A DNA stretch of 64,000 nucleotides from positions 1 through 64,000 of the forward strand of contig REAB01000067.1 of NCBI GenBank assembly GCA_004293645.1. The letters are read 5' to 3'. The notes under the pieces were generated by a model. That model made no database searches, was not told the origin of the DNA, and saw nothing but the letters and a program-made list of their open reading frames with translations. The position numbers were made by a program, and so were the translations under genes. How positions within the stretch are numbered: the first letter of the stretch is position 1; each line of letters starts with the position of its first letter. This DNA is from Cytophagia bacterium (GTDB lineage: Bacteria > Bacteroidota > Bacteroidia > Cytophagales > Spirosomataceae). Shown here piece by piece: positions 41,799 to 50,683 of this stretch.

Positions 41799-43862
41799 AT
41801 GCAGTTTCTTTTTCCAACTTTTCTCTGGAGTTTATTGGCCATTGGAGTTCCCATCGCCATTCACTTGTTCAATTTTAGGCGCACGCGGCGGGTGTATTTC
41901 TCGAACGTAAAGCTGCTCAAAACCGTCGAAATGGAGACCAGTTCGTTCAGGCGGCTCAAACAATACCTCATTTTGGCGGCGCGGGTGTTGGCCATTGCGG
42001 CTTTGGCGTTGGCGTTTGCGCAACCTTTTTTGCCCAGCAAAAACAAAGCGGGTATCAATCGCCAGGGCGTAACGAGTATGTACGTTGATAATTCGTTTTC
42101 GATGCAAAACGAGCAAGACGGCCAGCGGTATTTGGACATTGCCACCACCAAACTGGGGCAACTGTTGGGTTTGTTTCGCAATGCTACGGCTATGCAGCTC
42201 ATTACCAACGACTTTGGTAGCCAAGAGCAAGCCCTCAGCCCCGCCGACCGCCTCCGCGACCGCCTCACCACCATCAAAATGGCCGCCACACCGCGCACGC
42301 TGGCCAACGTTTATAAGCGGCAGGTCAATTTGCTGGCAAGCCACGCGGGCAGCGGCAAAAATCAACTTTTTTGGTTTTCTGATTTTCAAAAAAGTACCGC
42401 TGGCGACTTGGCCAAGCTCCAAATTGACTCCACCAATCGGCTTTTTGTGGTGCCCGTGCAGGCCAATGCTACCCAAAATGTTTTTGTAGATTCGGTGTGG
42501 CTCAATACGCCCTTCGTGCGGGAGTTTCAGAACAATATTTTGTACGTCAAAGTGAGCAATTCGGGCAATAACGATGTCAAAAACTTGGTAGTGAAACTTT
42601 TTTTGGACGATGTGCAGGTGGCTACCGCACCCGTCAATTTGTCGGTGCGGGGTTCGGCAGCGGCAGCTTTCAATTTTAACATTCGGGGCAAGGGCTTCAA
42701 GCGCGGCAAAATTACGTTCGACGACCAACCCATTACTTTCGACAACGACTACTTTTTTGTCCTCAATGCCTCGCCTACCATTCGGGTGTTGCATTTGTAC
42801 GGCGCGAGTACCCCCACGCCCTACGTCGAAAAAGTGTTTGACAACGACAGCCTTTTTGCGCTTCAAAGCATAAACGCCAATAACGCCGACGTGGGTTTGC
42901 TCAAAAATACCGATTTAGCGGTGCTCGAAAACCTCAGTAACGTAGAAGGTGCGTTGCGCGGTGAGTTAGAAAACTTTGTAAAAAATGGCGGCAGTTTATT
43001 GGTTATTCCGCCCGCTACCCCCGACCTAAACGCTTACGCCAACTTTTTGACTGCGCTGGGTATCAATGGCTTGGCTACCCGTACGGAGCAGACGGCGAGT
43101 CCTTTGCCCTTGGCCAACCCCGACCGCAGCAGCCCTTTTTTTAGTGATGTTTTTGAACAATCGGTGCGGCAAGAAAACATAGATATGCCCACCGCCGCGC
43201 CCGTGTGGCAGTGGCAAGCCAACGGCACGCGCCTGCTGTCGTTGCGCAGTGGCGATGTGTTCTTGACGCAGTCTGCCGTGGCGCGGGGCAAAGTGTACGT
43301 GCTGGCCAGTCCGTTGCAAGCGCAGTACGGCAATTTTGCCCAAAACGCGCTTTTTGTGCCTACGTTCTACAAAATAGCCGCCCAAAGCGTCCGCGAGCAA
43401 CGAACGGGCTACTCGTTTTCGGAGAATAACTTGGTGCTGACCGTGCCAGACGCGCCCAAAAACGCCATTTATAAACTCAAACGGGGTAAATTAGAACTCA
43501 TACCCGTGCAGCGACTCAACGGCAATCAGTTGGTGCTTGAACTGCCCAAAAGTAACCAATTGAGCAGCGACCAAGAGCTGGAAGCTGGTTATTATGAACT
43601 CCAAAACGACAATAAAACGCTGCAACTGCTGGCTCTCAACCAAGACCGCCGCGAGTCGCAGATGGATTATTACAGTGCCGACGAACTGCGCCAAGTATTT
43701 AAGAATCAGCCCAATGTAGCTATTTTTGATAACCTCAATGATGCCGATTTTGTCAAAGAATTTGAACAACAAAACTTCGGCAAAAGCCTCTGGAAGTATT
43801 TTCTGATGGCGGCACTGTTGTTTTTATTACTCGAAATACTGGTAGCACGCTTTGTAAAATAG
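41799..43862 (+). CDS. BatA-domain membrane protein (aerotolerance-regulator type)
   Basis: A 687-residue inner-membrane protein from ATG 41799 (MQFLFPTFLWSLLAIGVPIA); the open frame to 41748 lacks support. The N-terminal BatA domain has a helix at 5-22, HLFNFRRTRRVYFSNVKLL with the basic inside-positive pattern, and a second helix near 58-75. A von Willebrand A-like region follows (SMYVDNSFSMQN, the MIDAS-type DxSxS being DNSFS), then a large extracytoplasmic part and a C-terminal helix (about 664-683). Such proteins often lie in moxR-bat operons and may assist stress tolerance or protein maturation, but here no MoxR gene accompanies it. The family is sure, the role unclear. Confidence 0.8.
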   Translation: MQFLFPTFLWSLLAIGVPIAIHLFNFRRTRRVYFSNVKLLKTVEMETSSFRRLKQYLILAARVLAIAALALAFAQPFLPSKNKAGINRQGVTSMYVDNSFSMQNEQDGQRYLDIATTKLGQLLGLFRNATAMQLITNDFGSQEQALSPADRLRDRLTTIKMAATPRTLANVYKRQVNLLASHAGSGKNQLFWFSDFQKSTAGDLAKLQIDSTNRLFVVPVQANATQNVFVDSVWLNTPFVREFQNNILYVKVSNSGNNDVKNLVVKLFLDDVQVATAPVNLSVRGSAAAAFNFNIRGKGFKRGKITFDDQPITFDNDYFFVLNASPTIRVLHLYGASTPTPYVEKVFDNDSLFALQSINANNADVGLLKNTDLAVLENLSNVEGALRGELENFVKNGGSLLVIPPATPDLNAYANFLTALGINGLATRTEQTASPLPLANPDRSSPFFSDVFEQSVRQENIDMPTAAPVWQWQANGTRLLSLRSGDVFLTQSAVARGKVYVLASPLQAQYGNFAQNALFVPTFYKIAAQSVREQRTGYSFSENNLVLTVPDAPKNAIYKLKRGKLELIPVQRLNGNQLVLELPKSNQLSSDQELEAGYYELQNDNKTLQLLALNQDRRESQMDYYSADELRQVFKNQPNVAIFDNLNDADFVKEFEQQNFGKSLWKYFLMAALLFLLLEILVARFVK

Positions 43863-43932
43863 TTTTTTTAAAATGAGGAAAATATACCATTTTAGGGGGT
43901 AAGTTCGTTAGTGAATACAAAGACGATTTGCC

Positions 43933-44481
43933 ATGAAACATTTCAACATCTATCTCATTATCAGTTGTTTGTCGGTTCATTTGGTGCAATCTCAGGCGCT
44001 GATGCAACCCAAACCGTTGAAGCCCGACACGCTCAGAACAATCCAACTCAAAGAAGTAAAAGTGTTTGGAATGACCATTGAGCGATTTAAGCAAACATTT
44101 ATGGCATTGGAGTTACCCCCCAAACCTGTTGTTAAATTAGACCTTCCTCCTCCCGAAAAATTTAGACAATTAAGTGCTGACCCGTGGAGTGGTGGCCTAA
44201 AATGGTAATCGAAAGTGGGGCCTTTTACGTATTTTTGGCGAAAATGGAGTCGGTTTGCCAACAATGAGCGGAAATATAACGCGAAAGTGGCCTACGATAA
44301 AAAATTTAGCAGGGAATGGGTAAGTAAAATAACAGGTCTAAACGACGCGCATTTATCGGCATTTTTGCGGTATTGTCGCCCGCCCAAAGAACTGGTTTTG
44401 GAAGGCACAGAATACGATTTGGTGCTGTATATTCACGAATATCTTGCCCCTTTTTTGGCACAACAAAAAGCCAAAACTTAA
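43933..44481 (+). pseudogene. Exported Bacteroidota-type protein gene split by a single in-frame stop codon
   Basis: Two open frames, 43933-44208 and 44209-44481, are in the same phase and separated only by TAA at 44206-44208. Joined, they give 182 residues: a signal peptide (MKHFNIYLIISCLSVHLVQS), a strand-rich part with TIQLKEVKVFGMTIERFKQT, PLPP-type loops, DPWSGGLKW, then GPFTYFWRKWSRFANNERKY and a helical tail including TGLNDAHLSAFLRYC. The pattern (Pro-Thr-Tyr ...Trp-Ser-x-x-x-Lys, then TGL-x-x-x-x-L-x-x-F-x-x-Y-C) resembles a known but unnamed exported family of this phylum. A nonsense mutation or a sequencing error is the likely cause. It overlaps the convergent moeB-like stop by four bases. 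Confidence 0.75.
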
Positions 44482-45548
44482 CGCAGCACTGCGTTAATAC
44501 CTCCCGTTAGATTGATTAAATTGTCAAAACCGTGCTGATTTTGCAGCAGTTCAATGGCTTTTTGACTCCTGATTCCGCTTTGGCAATACACCACCACAAG
44601 TTTGTGGCGGGCAATATCGGCTACGTGTTTTTCTAATTCAGAAAGTGGCATCAACGCACCTCCCAGGTGCTCGGAGGCGTATTCGTGCGCCTCTCTGACA
44701 TCAATAAGTTGAAAATCTTTGTCCATTTGTTGCCACTCCCGAAACGTTTGCGGGCTAATTTGTAACAGATTGGGAGCTGCGCAAAATTGCTCATAATCAA
44801 TAAGTTGGCTGATAACAGGGCGGTTGGGAAGTTTAGGAATTTGAATGATGCGCGTAGTGAGGCTCAAAGCATCAATCACAAACAACCGCCCCGTGAGCGG
44901 TTGGCCAATTTGGGCCAATAGTTTGATGGCCTCGTTGGCCTGAATGGCCCCCACCATGCCAGGCAACACGCCCAATACGCCCGCTTCGGCGCAATTGGGG
45001 GCGAGTTCGAGCGGGGGAGGTGTGGCAAATAAATCGCGGTAGTGGGGGCCATTTTGATAATTGAAAATAGCCACTTGGCCCTCAAACCGATAAATAGCCC
45101 CGTAAACAAAAGGTTTATTGAGCAACACGCAAGCGTCGTTTACCAAATAGCGCGTCGGAAAATTATCGGAACCGTCGATGATGAGGTCGTAGGGAGCAAA
45201 TAGGGCGAGGGCATTTTGAGAAGTTAAGTAGAGGTGGTGCGGCTCAATTTTTACGTGTGGATTGAGCGAACGCAACCGTTGGGCAGCTTCGGTTACTTTG
45301 GGTTTTCCAACCGACTCTGTGCCGTACAAAATTTGGCGTTGTAGGTTACTCATGTCCACGGTATCGTTGTCTATGAGGCCAATTGTCCCCACGCCTGCCG
45401 CTGCCAAGTAGAGTAAAACAGGACTCCCCAGTCCGCCGCAACCAATTACCAATACTTTGGCCGCTTTGAGCCGCTCTTGGCCCGCTACCCCAAACTCAGG
45501 AATGAGCAAATGACGGCTGTATCTTTGAAGTTCGGCAGCAGAAAGCAT
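44478..45548 (-). CDS. MoeB/ThiF-type adenylyltransferase fused to a rhodanese domain
   Basis: A 356-residue E1-like enzyme that adenylates the C-terminal Gly of a ubiquitin-fold sulfur carrier (MoaD or ThiS type) for molybdopterin or thiamine synthesis. The N-terminal domain has the ATP site VIGCGGLGSPV (34-44), Asp127/Asn-type DGSDNF and Cys186 in APNCAEAGVLG. The C-terminal rhodanese domain (about 263-355) keeps its Cys322 in YCQSGIRSQKA, so it can supply sulfur. The zinc-binding CxxC pairs of MoeB are gone: the first site reads HYRDLF (169-174), and the second region reads PNRPVI. Many MoeBR fusions keep them, so this is a zinc-free variant. Confidence 0.82.
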   Translation of the reverse strand: MLSAAELQRYSRHLLIPEFGVAGQERLKAAKVLVIGCGGLGSPVLLYLAAAGVGTIGLIDNDTVDMSNLQRQILYGTESVGKPKVTEAAQRLRSLNPHVKIEPHHLYLTSQNALALFAPYDLIIDGSDNFPTRYLVNDACVLLNKPFVYGAIYRFEGQVAIFNYQNGPHYRDLFATPPPLELAPNCAEAGVLGVLPGMVGAIQANEAIKLLAQIGQPLTGRLFVIDALSLTTRIIQIPKLPNRPVISQLIDYEQFCAAPNLLQISPQTFREWQQMDKDFQLIDVREAHEYASEHLGGALMPLSELEKHVADIARHKLVVVYCQSGIRSQKAIELLQNQHGFDNLINLTGGINAVLR

Positions 45549-45601
45549 ATTTGGGGATTAGGGGTTGGGTATTGGAGATTAGGGTTTGGTAATACATAAA
45601 A

Positions 45602-45632
45602 AACTTCCCGAAAGTTGGATTTTCGGGAAGTT
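45602..45632. terminator. Hairpin between the DUF2911 and moeB-like genes
   Basis: AACTTCCCGAAA (45602-45613) and TTTCGGGAAGTT (45621-45632) form a perfect 12-bp stem with a 7-nt loop. It lies 26 bases after the DUF2911 stop on the minus strand. A-rich left flank gives T in that direction, so it probably terminates the DUF2911 transcript. Confidence 0.65.
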
Positions 45633-45658
45633 AGGACAAGACAATATTTTGAGTTTTA

Positions 45659-46153
45659 TTAAAACTTCAACGGCACTGAGAACATGGCCGTGTCCCACAT
45701 GAAATCAAGTTTATCGTCCGAAACGGCAAAGGTTAATTTTTCAACGGGTTCTTTGGTGGCTTGGGCCGGTACGGTAATTTTCAGAACGTCTTTGTCTTTG
45801 ATTTTGTCGTAATCATAAGAACCCCACTGCTTTAATGTAGGATTCAAAACTACAGTCCATTCTTTTTCGCCAGGAATGGTAAACAACGAGTAAGTACCCG
45901 CTTTCAACGCGGTGCCGCCAAACATACCGTCTTTTTTGAACGTAATTTCGGTGGCTTCGTTGGCCCCCGTACGCCATATTTCACCAAAAGGAATGAGTGC
46001 CCCGAAGATTTTGCGGTCTTTTTTAGAAGGCTGGCCGTAGGCCACAGTTACGTTGCTGCTCTCGGCTTTGATGCGCGGGCTGGCGGGTGGTTGGCTGTTG
46101 CAGGCGGTAGCAACTACCATCGAAAACAAGACAAAAAAAGCTGATTTTTTCAT
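45659..46153 (-). CDS. DUF2911 family lipoprotein
   Basis: A 164-residue exported protein from ATG 46153, with lipobox ATAC (Cys near residue 18). The domain pattern is clear: NVTVAYGQPSKKDRKIFG, LIPFGEIWRTGANEATEITF and a GTYSLFTIPGEKEWTVVLN strand, all typical of DUF2911. The family is of unknown function but very common in Bacteroidota as a periplasmic or surface beta-sandwich. The longer open frame up to 46210 would put an unlikely N-terminus in front. The gene is last before a hairpin on the minus strand, after the CHU_C gene with 84 bases between. Confidence 0.9.
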   Translation of the reverse strand: MKKSAFFVLFSMVVATACNSQPPASPRIKAESSNVTVAYGQPSKKDRKIFGALIPFGEIWRTGANEATEITFKKDGMFGGTALKAGTYSLFTIPGEKEWTVVLNPTLKQWGSYDYDKIKDKDVLKITVPAQATKEPVEKLTFAVSDDKLDFMWDTAMFSVPLKF

Positions 46154-46237
46154 GATTAAATAATAAAGTTTGATTAAATTGAATGAATACACAACGACCA
46201 CACAGGGCAAAAAGTTGCACCACCACGGCAGGTATTT

Positions 46238-47686
46238 TTAGCGAATCAACAGAAATGAACCCCGTTTGCTAAAAGTGCGTTTGGCCTTGTCGAGCATATC
46301 AAGGCGATAAAAATAAGCACCTGATACGGCAGGTTGGCCATTTTGCTGGCCATTCCAACCTTGTTTGGGGTCGGTAGAAGAGAAAATAATGCTGCCCCAT
46401 TGGTTATAAATGAGCCATTTAAAACCCTGACTTAACTCGCCTTTTATTTCGAGCAAATCGTTGAATCCGTCGCCGTTGGGTGTAAAAGCATCGGGTATAA
46501 ACACATTGCCCAGCAAATTGCAAAGTACGGGTGGCGGGGGCAAACAGGCTACGTTGGAGAGTACAACGCCTTTTTCGGTTTCTACTTTGAGTTGATAACA
46601 CGTTTTGTTGTTGCAACTGGGGTCGGTGTCGTCGCGGCTAAACTCGGTGGCGTTGGCTTTCCACCAGGGCGCGTTATTTTTTAGAACGGTTCGTTGCAGG
46701 GCTTCGCTCGGATACCGATAGGGCGCTACCGACACCCGATTCAAAGCACCTTCGCCCGTAACTTTTAAATAACTCACACACAGCACATTAGACTCAATTT
46801 GGGCCGAGCAAGTGTCGGTAGGCATGAGTTTAAAACACGTAATTTGGTTGGTATCTATGAGTACTTTAACGGTCTCTTTGGACATTCTGATGGTTTTACC
46901 CGACGACGCAAACGGGTCGGTGGCTTCTTGGCGGTAGAGCAGCCAGCCGTTTTCGGAGGGATTATCAATGGTCAATTCGGCGGTGTTGGCATCGGTAATG
47001 GCCAATTTGGTGAGCGTAGGCGGTTCGTTGGCTTGTTTGGCCGAAATAGTACGCACGGTGCTGCCGCCGCATTTGCCATATTTATGAATGCCTTGCACCC
47101 GCACTTGTTTGGGCAGCTGGTCGGTGTAGCGGTGGGTAACAACGCGGGTTTGCTTGTTGATAATTTCACCATTGCCATCGCCCCATTGAATGCCGTAGTC
47201 GTCGTATTTATTGGCGGGGTCGCTGGGTAAAGTGAGGGTAGCCAACCCATTGACGCAGAGCTGCAACCGAATAACGGGAGGCGTGGTGTCTTGTACCGTA
47301 ACTGTGGCGCAAGAGCGGGTGGCTCTGCCGTCTTTTTCGCCCAGCTGCATTACTACATAAATTCCTGCTTTTGGATACGTGTAGTTGGAGTCGGTGGTAG
47401 TTTTATAATTGCTGGGCGCGCCACCTTGGTAATCAAAAATGTAGCGGTGATTGGTTGCTCCTTTGAGCGTATTGAAAGCACTGGTGGCAAAAGGCATACA
47501 ACCCACGGTGGCTTTCATGCCCATTGAGCCGCTCAATACGCTGACATCAGTGCATTGGTTATTGGCAATTTGTTGCGAAAATCCAAACGAAATAAATCCA
47601 AAATAGCAGCAAATTATCCCCCAAACGGCTTTGGAGAAAAGTCGTTGAAACTTTGAAAATAAGAATGTAGTATATGGTTTTGACAT
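46238..47686 (-). CDS. Secreted protein with CHU_C (type B) T9SS sorting domain
   Basis: A 482-residue exported protein from ATG 47686, with a hydrophobic N-terminus (about residues 12-37, ending GFSQQ). PKD-like and fibronectin-like segments follow (about 60-140, TTDSNYTYPKAGIYVVMQLG; 145-230). The C-terminal about 85 residues form the gliding-motility-associated CHU_C domain: VFIPDAFTPNGDGFNDLLEI, then KWLIYNQWGSIIFSS and GAYFYRLDMLDK, ending in GSFLLIR. The protein should be moved through the type IX system and anchored at the surface. The frame continuing to 47845 is rejected, since it runs into the terminator at 47723. Function of the exposed part is unknown, perhaps adhesion. Confidence 0.85.
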   Translation of the reverse strand: MSKPYTTFLFSKFQRLFSKAVWGIICCYFGFISFGFSQQIANNQCTDVSVLSGSMGMKATVGCMPFATSAFNTLKGATNHRYIFDYQGGAPSNYKTTTDSNYTYPKAGIYVVMQLGEKDGRATRSCATVTVQDTTPPVIRLQLCVNGLATLTLPSDPANKYDDYGIQWGDGNGEIINKQTRVVTHRYTDQLPKQVRVQGIHKYGKCGGSTVRTISAKQANEPPTLTKLAITDANTAELTIDNPSENGWLLYRQEATDPFASSGKTIRMSKETVKVLIDTNQITCFKLMPTDTCSAQIESNVLCVSYLKVTGEGALNRVSVAPYRYPSEALQRTVLKNNAPWWKANATEFSRDDTDPSCNNKTCYQLKVETEKGVVLSNVACLPPPPVLCNLLGNVFIPDAFTPNGDGFNDLLEIKGELSQGFKWLIYNQWGSIIFSSTDPKQGWNGQQNGQPAVSGAYFYRLDMLDKAKRTFSKRGSFLLIR

Positions 47687-47722
47687 ACCTGCTGGATTTG
47701 CACCGTACAGAATTAACAAAAA

Positions 47723-47747
47723 AACGAGTGCAAAAATTGCACTCGTT
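47723..47747 (-). terminator. Rho-independent terminator of the dehydrogenase operon
   Basis: AACGAGTGCAA (47723-47733) pairs with TTGCACTCGTT (47737-47747). The A-run at 47718-47724 gives a T-run on the minus strand, 40 bases after the small-subunit gene. Confidence 0.85.
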
Positions 47748-47787
47748 GGCCAAAAACAATGAAATAAGTGCCTTTTTGGGGCAAAAA

Positions 47788-48408
47788 TCAAGAATCGTAA
47801 CTGAGTCCGTACTGTTTTAGCACGTCGGCGGGTACGCCTTCCCACTTGTTGGGCATATTGCCTGCGTAGCCCAAATCTTTGATACCCATCTGGCTGGTAA
47901 AGAAGCCCGTAGCGGTAAAATTTCGCATCATGTTAAAAAATGCTACGCCCTGTTTTACGTCGGGTTTAGTTTTGGCGGGATAAGCTATCAAGTCTATCAG
48001 CTCCATTTGTTGGTTTTTTGGGCAGTCTATCCACTTTTTGCCAAATCGTTTATTACTTTGGTTATCAAGCCACATTAAGCCTCCGCGCATGGGCGTTTGG
48101 TGCTGGGGTTGGTCTTTCATCATGAACTCAATAAAAGCAGGTACGCCCGCTTGCGAGGCACTTCCCGATTTGTCGTCGGCAGGAATAATGATGTCGCAAA
48201 GCGCAGTTACGGTTTTGAGTTCGTGGGGCGTAAAAAACTTGTCGGCCATGAGTTTGGCATCTCTGATGGCTTCTTCTTTGAGGCGGCCTCCTGGTATTTT
48301 GACGGGTACTGGGCCCGTGGGCGGCGGCGTGGCAGCAGCTTCGGTGGGCAATACGGCTGCTCCGAAGGCCGTGGCGGCAAGGGTTCTGAGGGTATCTCGG
48401 CGTTTCAT
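47788..48408 (-). CDS. Gluconate 2-dehydrogenase subunit 3-like protein with Tat signal
   Basis: A 206-residue protein with a twin-arginine signal (MKRRDTLRTLAATAFGAAVL), so it is exported folded. The body follows the Gluconate_2-dh3 pattern: FFTPHELKTVTALCDIIIPA near residues 58-77, then AGVPAFIEFMM and RGGLMWLDNQS. It is the small subunit that accompanies a GMC-type catalytic subunit in periplasmic sugar or gluconate dehydrogenases and is needed for its export, since the large subunit has no signal of its own. It follows the GMC gene after a 100-base gap with a palindrome, and is last before the terminator. Confidence 0.88.
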   Translation of the reverse strand: MKRRDTLRTLAATAFGAAVLPTEAAATPPPTGPVPVKIPGGRLKEEAIRDAKLMADKFFTPHELKTVTALCDIIIPADDKSGSASQAGVPAFIEFMMKDQPQHQTPMRGGLMWLDNQSNKRFGKKWIDCPKNQQMELIDLIAYPAKTKPDVKQGVAFFNMMRNFTATGFFTSQMGIKDLGYAGNMPNKWEGVPADVLKQYGLSYDS

Positions 48409-48434
48409 TTTCTTAGGTTTTTGAGGAATTATTG

Positions 48435-48502
48435 GCTCACGGATTTCGCAGATTTACACAGATGTCAAAAAAAATCTGTGTAAATCTGCGAAATCCGTGA
48501 GC
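48435..48502. repeat. Perfect 29-bp inverted repeat (palindromic element)
   Basis: 48435-48463 (starting GCTCACGGATTTCGCAGATT) and 48474-48502 are exact reverse complements around a 10-nt loop rich in A. It lies between the large-subunit and small-subunit genes of the dehydrogenase. Degenerate parts of the same words occur at 736-787 and 11611-11657. Confidence 0.9.
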
Positions 48503-48508
48503 GTAAAA

Positions 48509-50254
48509 TCAAATATTTTTCTTCTTCACTTGGTCTATTAAATATTCTGAGGTGCGCATGGAGCTGGCCAAAATGGTCCAAGTTACGTTCTTGTCGCCTT
48601 GCGACACAAATGGTCCTGCATCTACTACAAACAGGTTTTTGACATCGTGGGCCTGTTGGAAAGCATTGAGTGCCGACTTGCTGGGGTCGTTGCCCATACG
48701 CACCGTGCCTACTTCGTGAATAATCTGCCCAGGTTTGGCCAATCCATAATTGGTATCAGCACCTGGCTTAGAGCCCATTGGCACGCCCCCCATTTCGGTT
48801 ATCAGCTGCTCAAACGTGTCTTGCATGTGTTTGGCCTGTTTTATTTCGTTGTCCGACCATTTGTAGTTGAACCGCAGCGTTGGAATTCCGTATTTGTCCA
48901 CCTTATCGGGGTCAATTTCGCAATAATTAGACTCCAACGGAATAGGCTCACCACGCCCCGCCATGCCAATATACGCTCCATAGAAGCGGCGGTAATCGTC
49001 TTTTAAACCTGCGCCGTAGCCGCCAGCGTCTTTCATGCTGCCGTTGCGGGTGGGGTATTTGCCGTTCATGTTTTCCATGCCAAATCCAAACCCAAAACTG
49101 GGCATGCCCATGCCACCGCCGTACTCAATGTGGTAGCCGCGCGGAAAATCCAGCTTTTTGTTGTCGAGCCACCAGGGCGTAAATACGTGCATACCGCCCA
49201 CGCCGTCTTCGTTGTAGCGTTTGCGGTCCATGAGGGCAGGAATAAAGCCGCCGCGCGACGCGCCCGTTGAGTCGTTCAAATATTTGCCCACTACGCCACT
49301 GCTGTTGGCCAGTCCATTGGGGAAACGCCCCGATTTTGAGTTCAGTAAAATACGAGCCGACTCGCAAGCCGACGCGCCCAATAGCACGGTTTTGGCGCGA
49401 ATGGTCTTTTCTTGCATCGTTGCCACGTCCACGTAAGACACGCCCGTGGCCAAACCCGTGTTTACGTCGGTCAATACTTCGCGGGCCATGGCACCGTTGA
49501 TGAGCGTTACGTTGCCCGTTTTGATGGCGGGTTTGCACAACACCGACGACGACGAGAAATCGGCGTAGGCCATGCAAGCACGCCCGCATTGGCCACAGTA
49601 AAAGCACTCACCGCGTTCGTCGTTTATTTTTTGAGTCAGCATAGACATCCGCGACGGTAGAACGGGGATTTGCAGGTTTTTACCCGCTTTTTTTATCATT
49701 AATTCGTGCAAACGTGGCTTAGGCGCGGGTAAAAAGAAACCATCGGGTTCGTTTGGAAAATTTTCGACCGTACCAAAGATGCCAATCAATTTGTCCACAC
49801 GGTCATAAAAAGGCTTCAAATCGTCGTAGCCAATCGGCCAGTCGTCGCCGATGCCCGAAAGCGAGCCGCGCCGAAAATCATCGGGCCCAAAGCGCAACGA
49901 AATGCGGCCCCAGTGGTTGGTGCGTCCCCCCAGCATCCTGGACCTAAACCAGTGAAATTCAGTGCCTGGCGTGCTGCTGTACGGCTCGCCGTCTATTTGC
50001 CAACCGCCCCAAGCTGCGTCAAAATCGCCAAAAGCCCGCGTGGTGCTTGCCCCCCGCCGTGGCGACTCGTACGGCCATTTGAGTTGGGTAATGTACTTGG
50101 GGTCGGCGGGGTCAAAATAGCCACCTGCTTCGAGTAGGCATACTTTGGCCCCTGCTTTGGCCAGCATATAAGCGGCCATGCCGCCGCCCGCGCCCGAACC
50201 TACAATGACGGCATCATAAACCGTGGGCTGTTCTTTGATTTGAAAAATAGACAT
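48509..50254 (-). CDS. GMC-family oxidoreductase, gluconate/glucose dehydrogenase type
   Basis: A 581-residue flavoprotein. FAD is bound through GSGAGGG (19-25), the ExG pair of Glu42-Ala-Gly, and the family's HWGR region near 114-117. A Cys-rich loop CFYCGQCGRAC (Cys217, Cys220, Cys223, Cys227) could hold an iron-sulfur cluster, as in bacterial glucose dehydrogenases. The catalytic His lies in HEVGTVRMG, and the NVTWTILASSMR block completes the active site. It oxidises a sugar or gluconate in the periplasm with electrons passing to the membrane. No signal peptide is present; it is probably carried out together with the Tat-exported small subunit encoded next. No cytochrome subunit is adjacent. 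Confidence 0.88.
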   Translation of the reverse strand: MSIFQIKEQPTVYDAVIVGSGAGGGMAAYMLAKAGAKVCLLEAGGYFDPADPKYITQLKWPYESPRRGASTTRAFGDFDAAWGGWQIDGEPYSSTPGTEFHWFRSRMLGGRTNHWGRISLRFGPDDFRRGSLSGIGDDWPIGYDDLKPFYDRVDKLIGIFGTVENFPNEPDGFFLPAPKPRLHELMIKKAGKNLQIPVLPSRMSMLTQKINDERGECFYCGQCGRACMAYADFSSSSVLCKPAIKTGNVTLINGAMAREVLTDVNTGLATGVSYVDVATMQEKTIRAKTVLLGASACESARILLNSKSGRFPNGLANSSGVVGKYLNDSTGASRGGFIPALMDRKRYNEDGVGGMHVFTPWWLDNKKLDFPRGYHIEYGGGMGMPSFGFGFGMENMNGKYPTRNGSMKDAGGYGAGLKDDYRRFYGAYIGMAGRGEPIPLESNYCEIDPDKVDKYGIPTLRFNYKWSDNEIKQAKHMQDTFEQLITEMGGVPMGSKPGADTNYGLAKPGQIIHEVGTVRMGNDPSKSALNAFQQAHDVKNLFVVDAGPFVSQGDKNVTWTILASSMRTSEYLIDQVKKKNI

Positions 50255-50257
50255 ATA

Positions 50258-50435
50258 AGTAGTTGGTCAGAAATAGGCGGTTCGCCGCTGCGATTATATT
50301 ATTTTTGATTTGTAATAAAGGGTAATTTGGTAATAATAAATTGATAAACATCGGACCGCACGGGCGGCCCCGCGCCGACGCGGGCAATTACAACAAATTA
50401 CTGTAATTACAAACAATTACGAGTAAGTACTTATC
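50258..50435. repeat. Interspersed intergenic element, copy 2
   Basis: 50258-50348 (with GTTGGTCAGAAATAGGCGGT) matches 19356-19447 with a few changes. After a GC-rich insert 50351-50384 with its own hairpin CCCGCG-CCGA-CGCGGG, one unit of the 29-bp tandem repeat (about 50386-50414) and the shared tail ATTACGAGTAAGTACTTA follow. It forms the left half of the 429-base gap between the GMC gene and the gene at 50684. The remaining bases (50436-50683) hold no clear signal. Confidence 0.82.
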
Positions 50436-50683
50436 AATTTGAAAATTTGAAAATACAGAAATTTGAAAATCACAATGTTGAACTGCCTGAAAACGGGCTA
50501 ATTGTACAACTCAACAACGATAATTCACAAAGTGGTAAAACACATATATTTACTCAAATATTGTCATTTTTTAATTTTTATCAAAGCGAAGCACCACATC
50601 TGTACCAATGCGCCATCATAACATACTGGGGTAAGGGTTTTGAGAAAAAATGAATATATTTGTAGTGAAAAGATGAAACACCA

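Noticed and set aside
41832-42866. 344-codon open frame on the minus strand inside the BatA gene
   Set aside because: Shadow of the GC-rich coding strand; the composition has no domain pattern and the sense frame is a clear BatA protein.
50447-50653. 68-codon frame upstream of the PD-(D/E)XK-like gene
   Set aside because: It starts at a TTG, covers AT-rich repeat-like DNA and has no domain or supporting signal.
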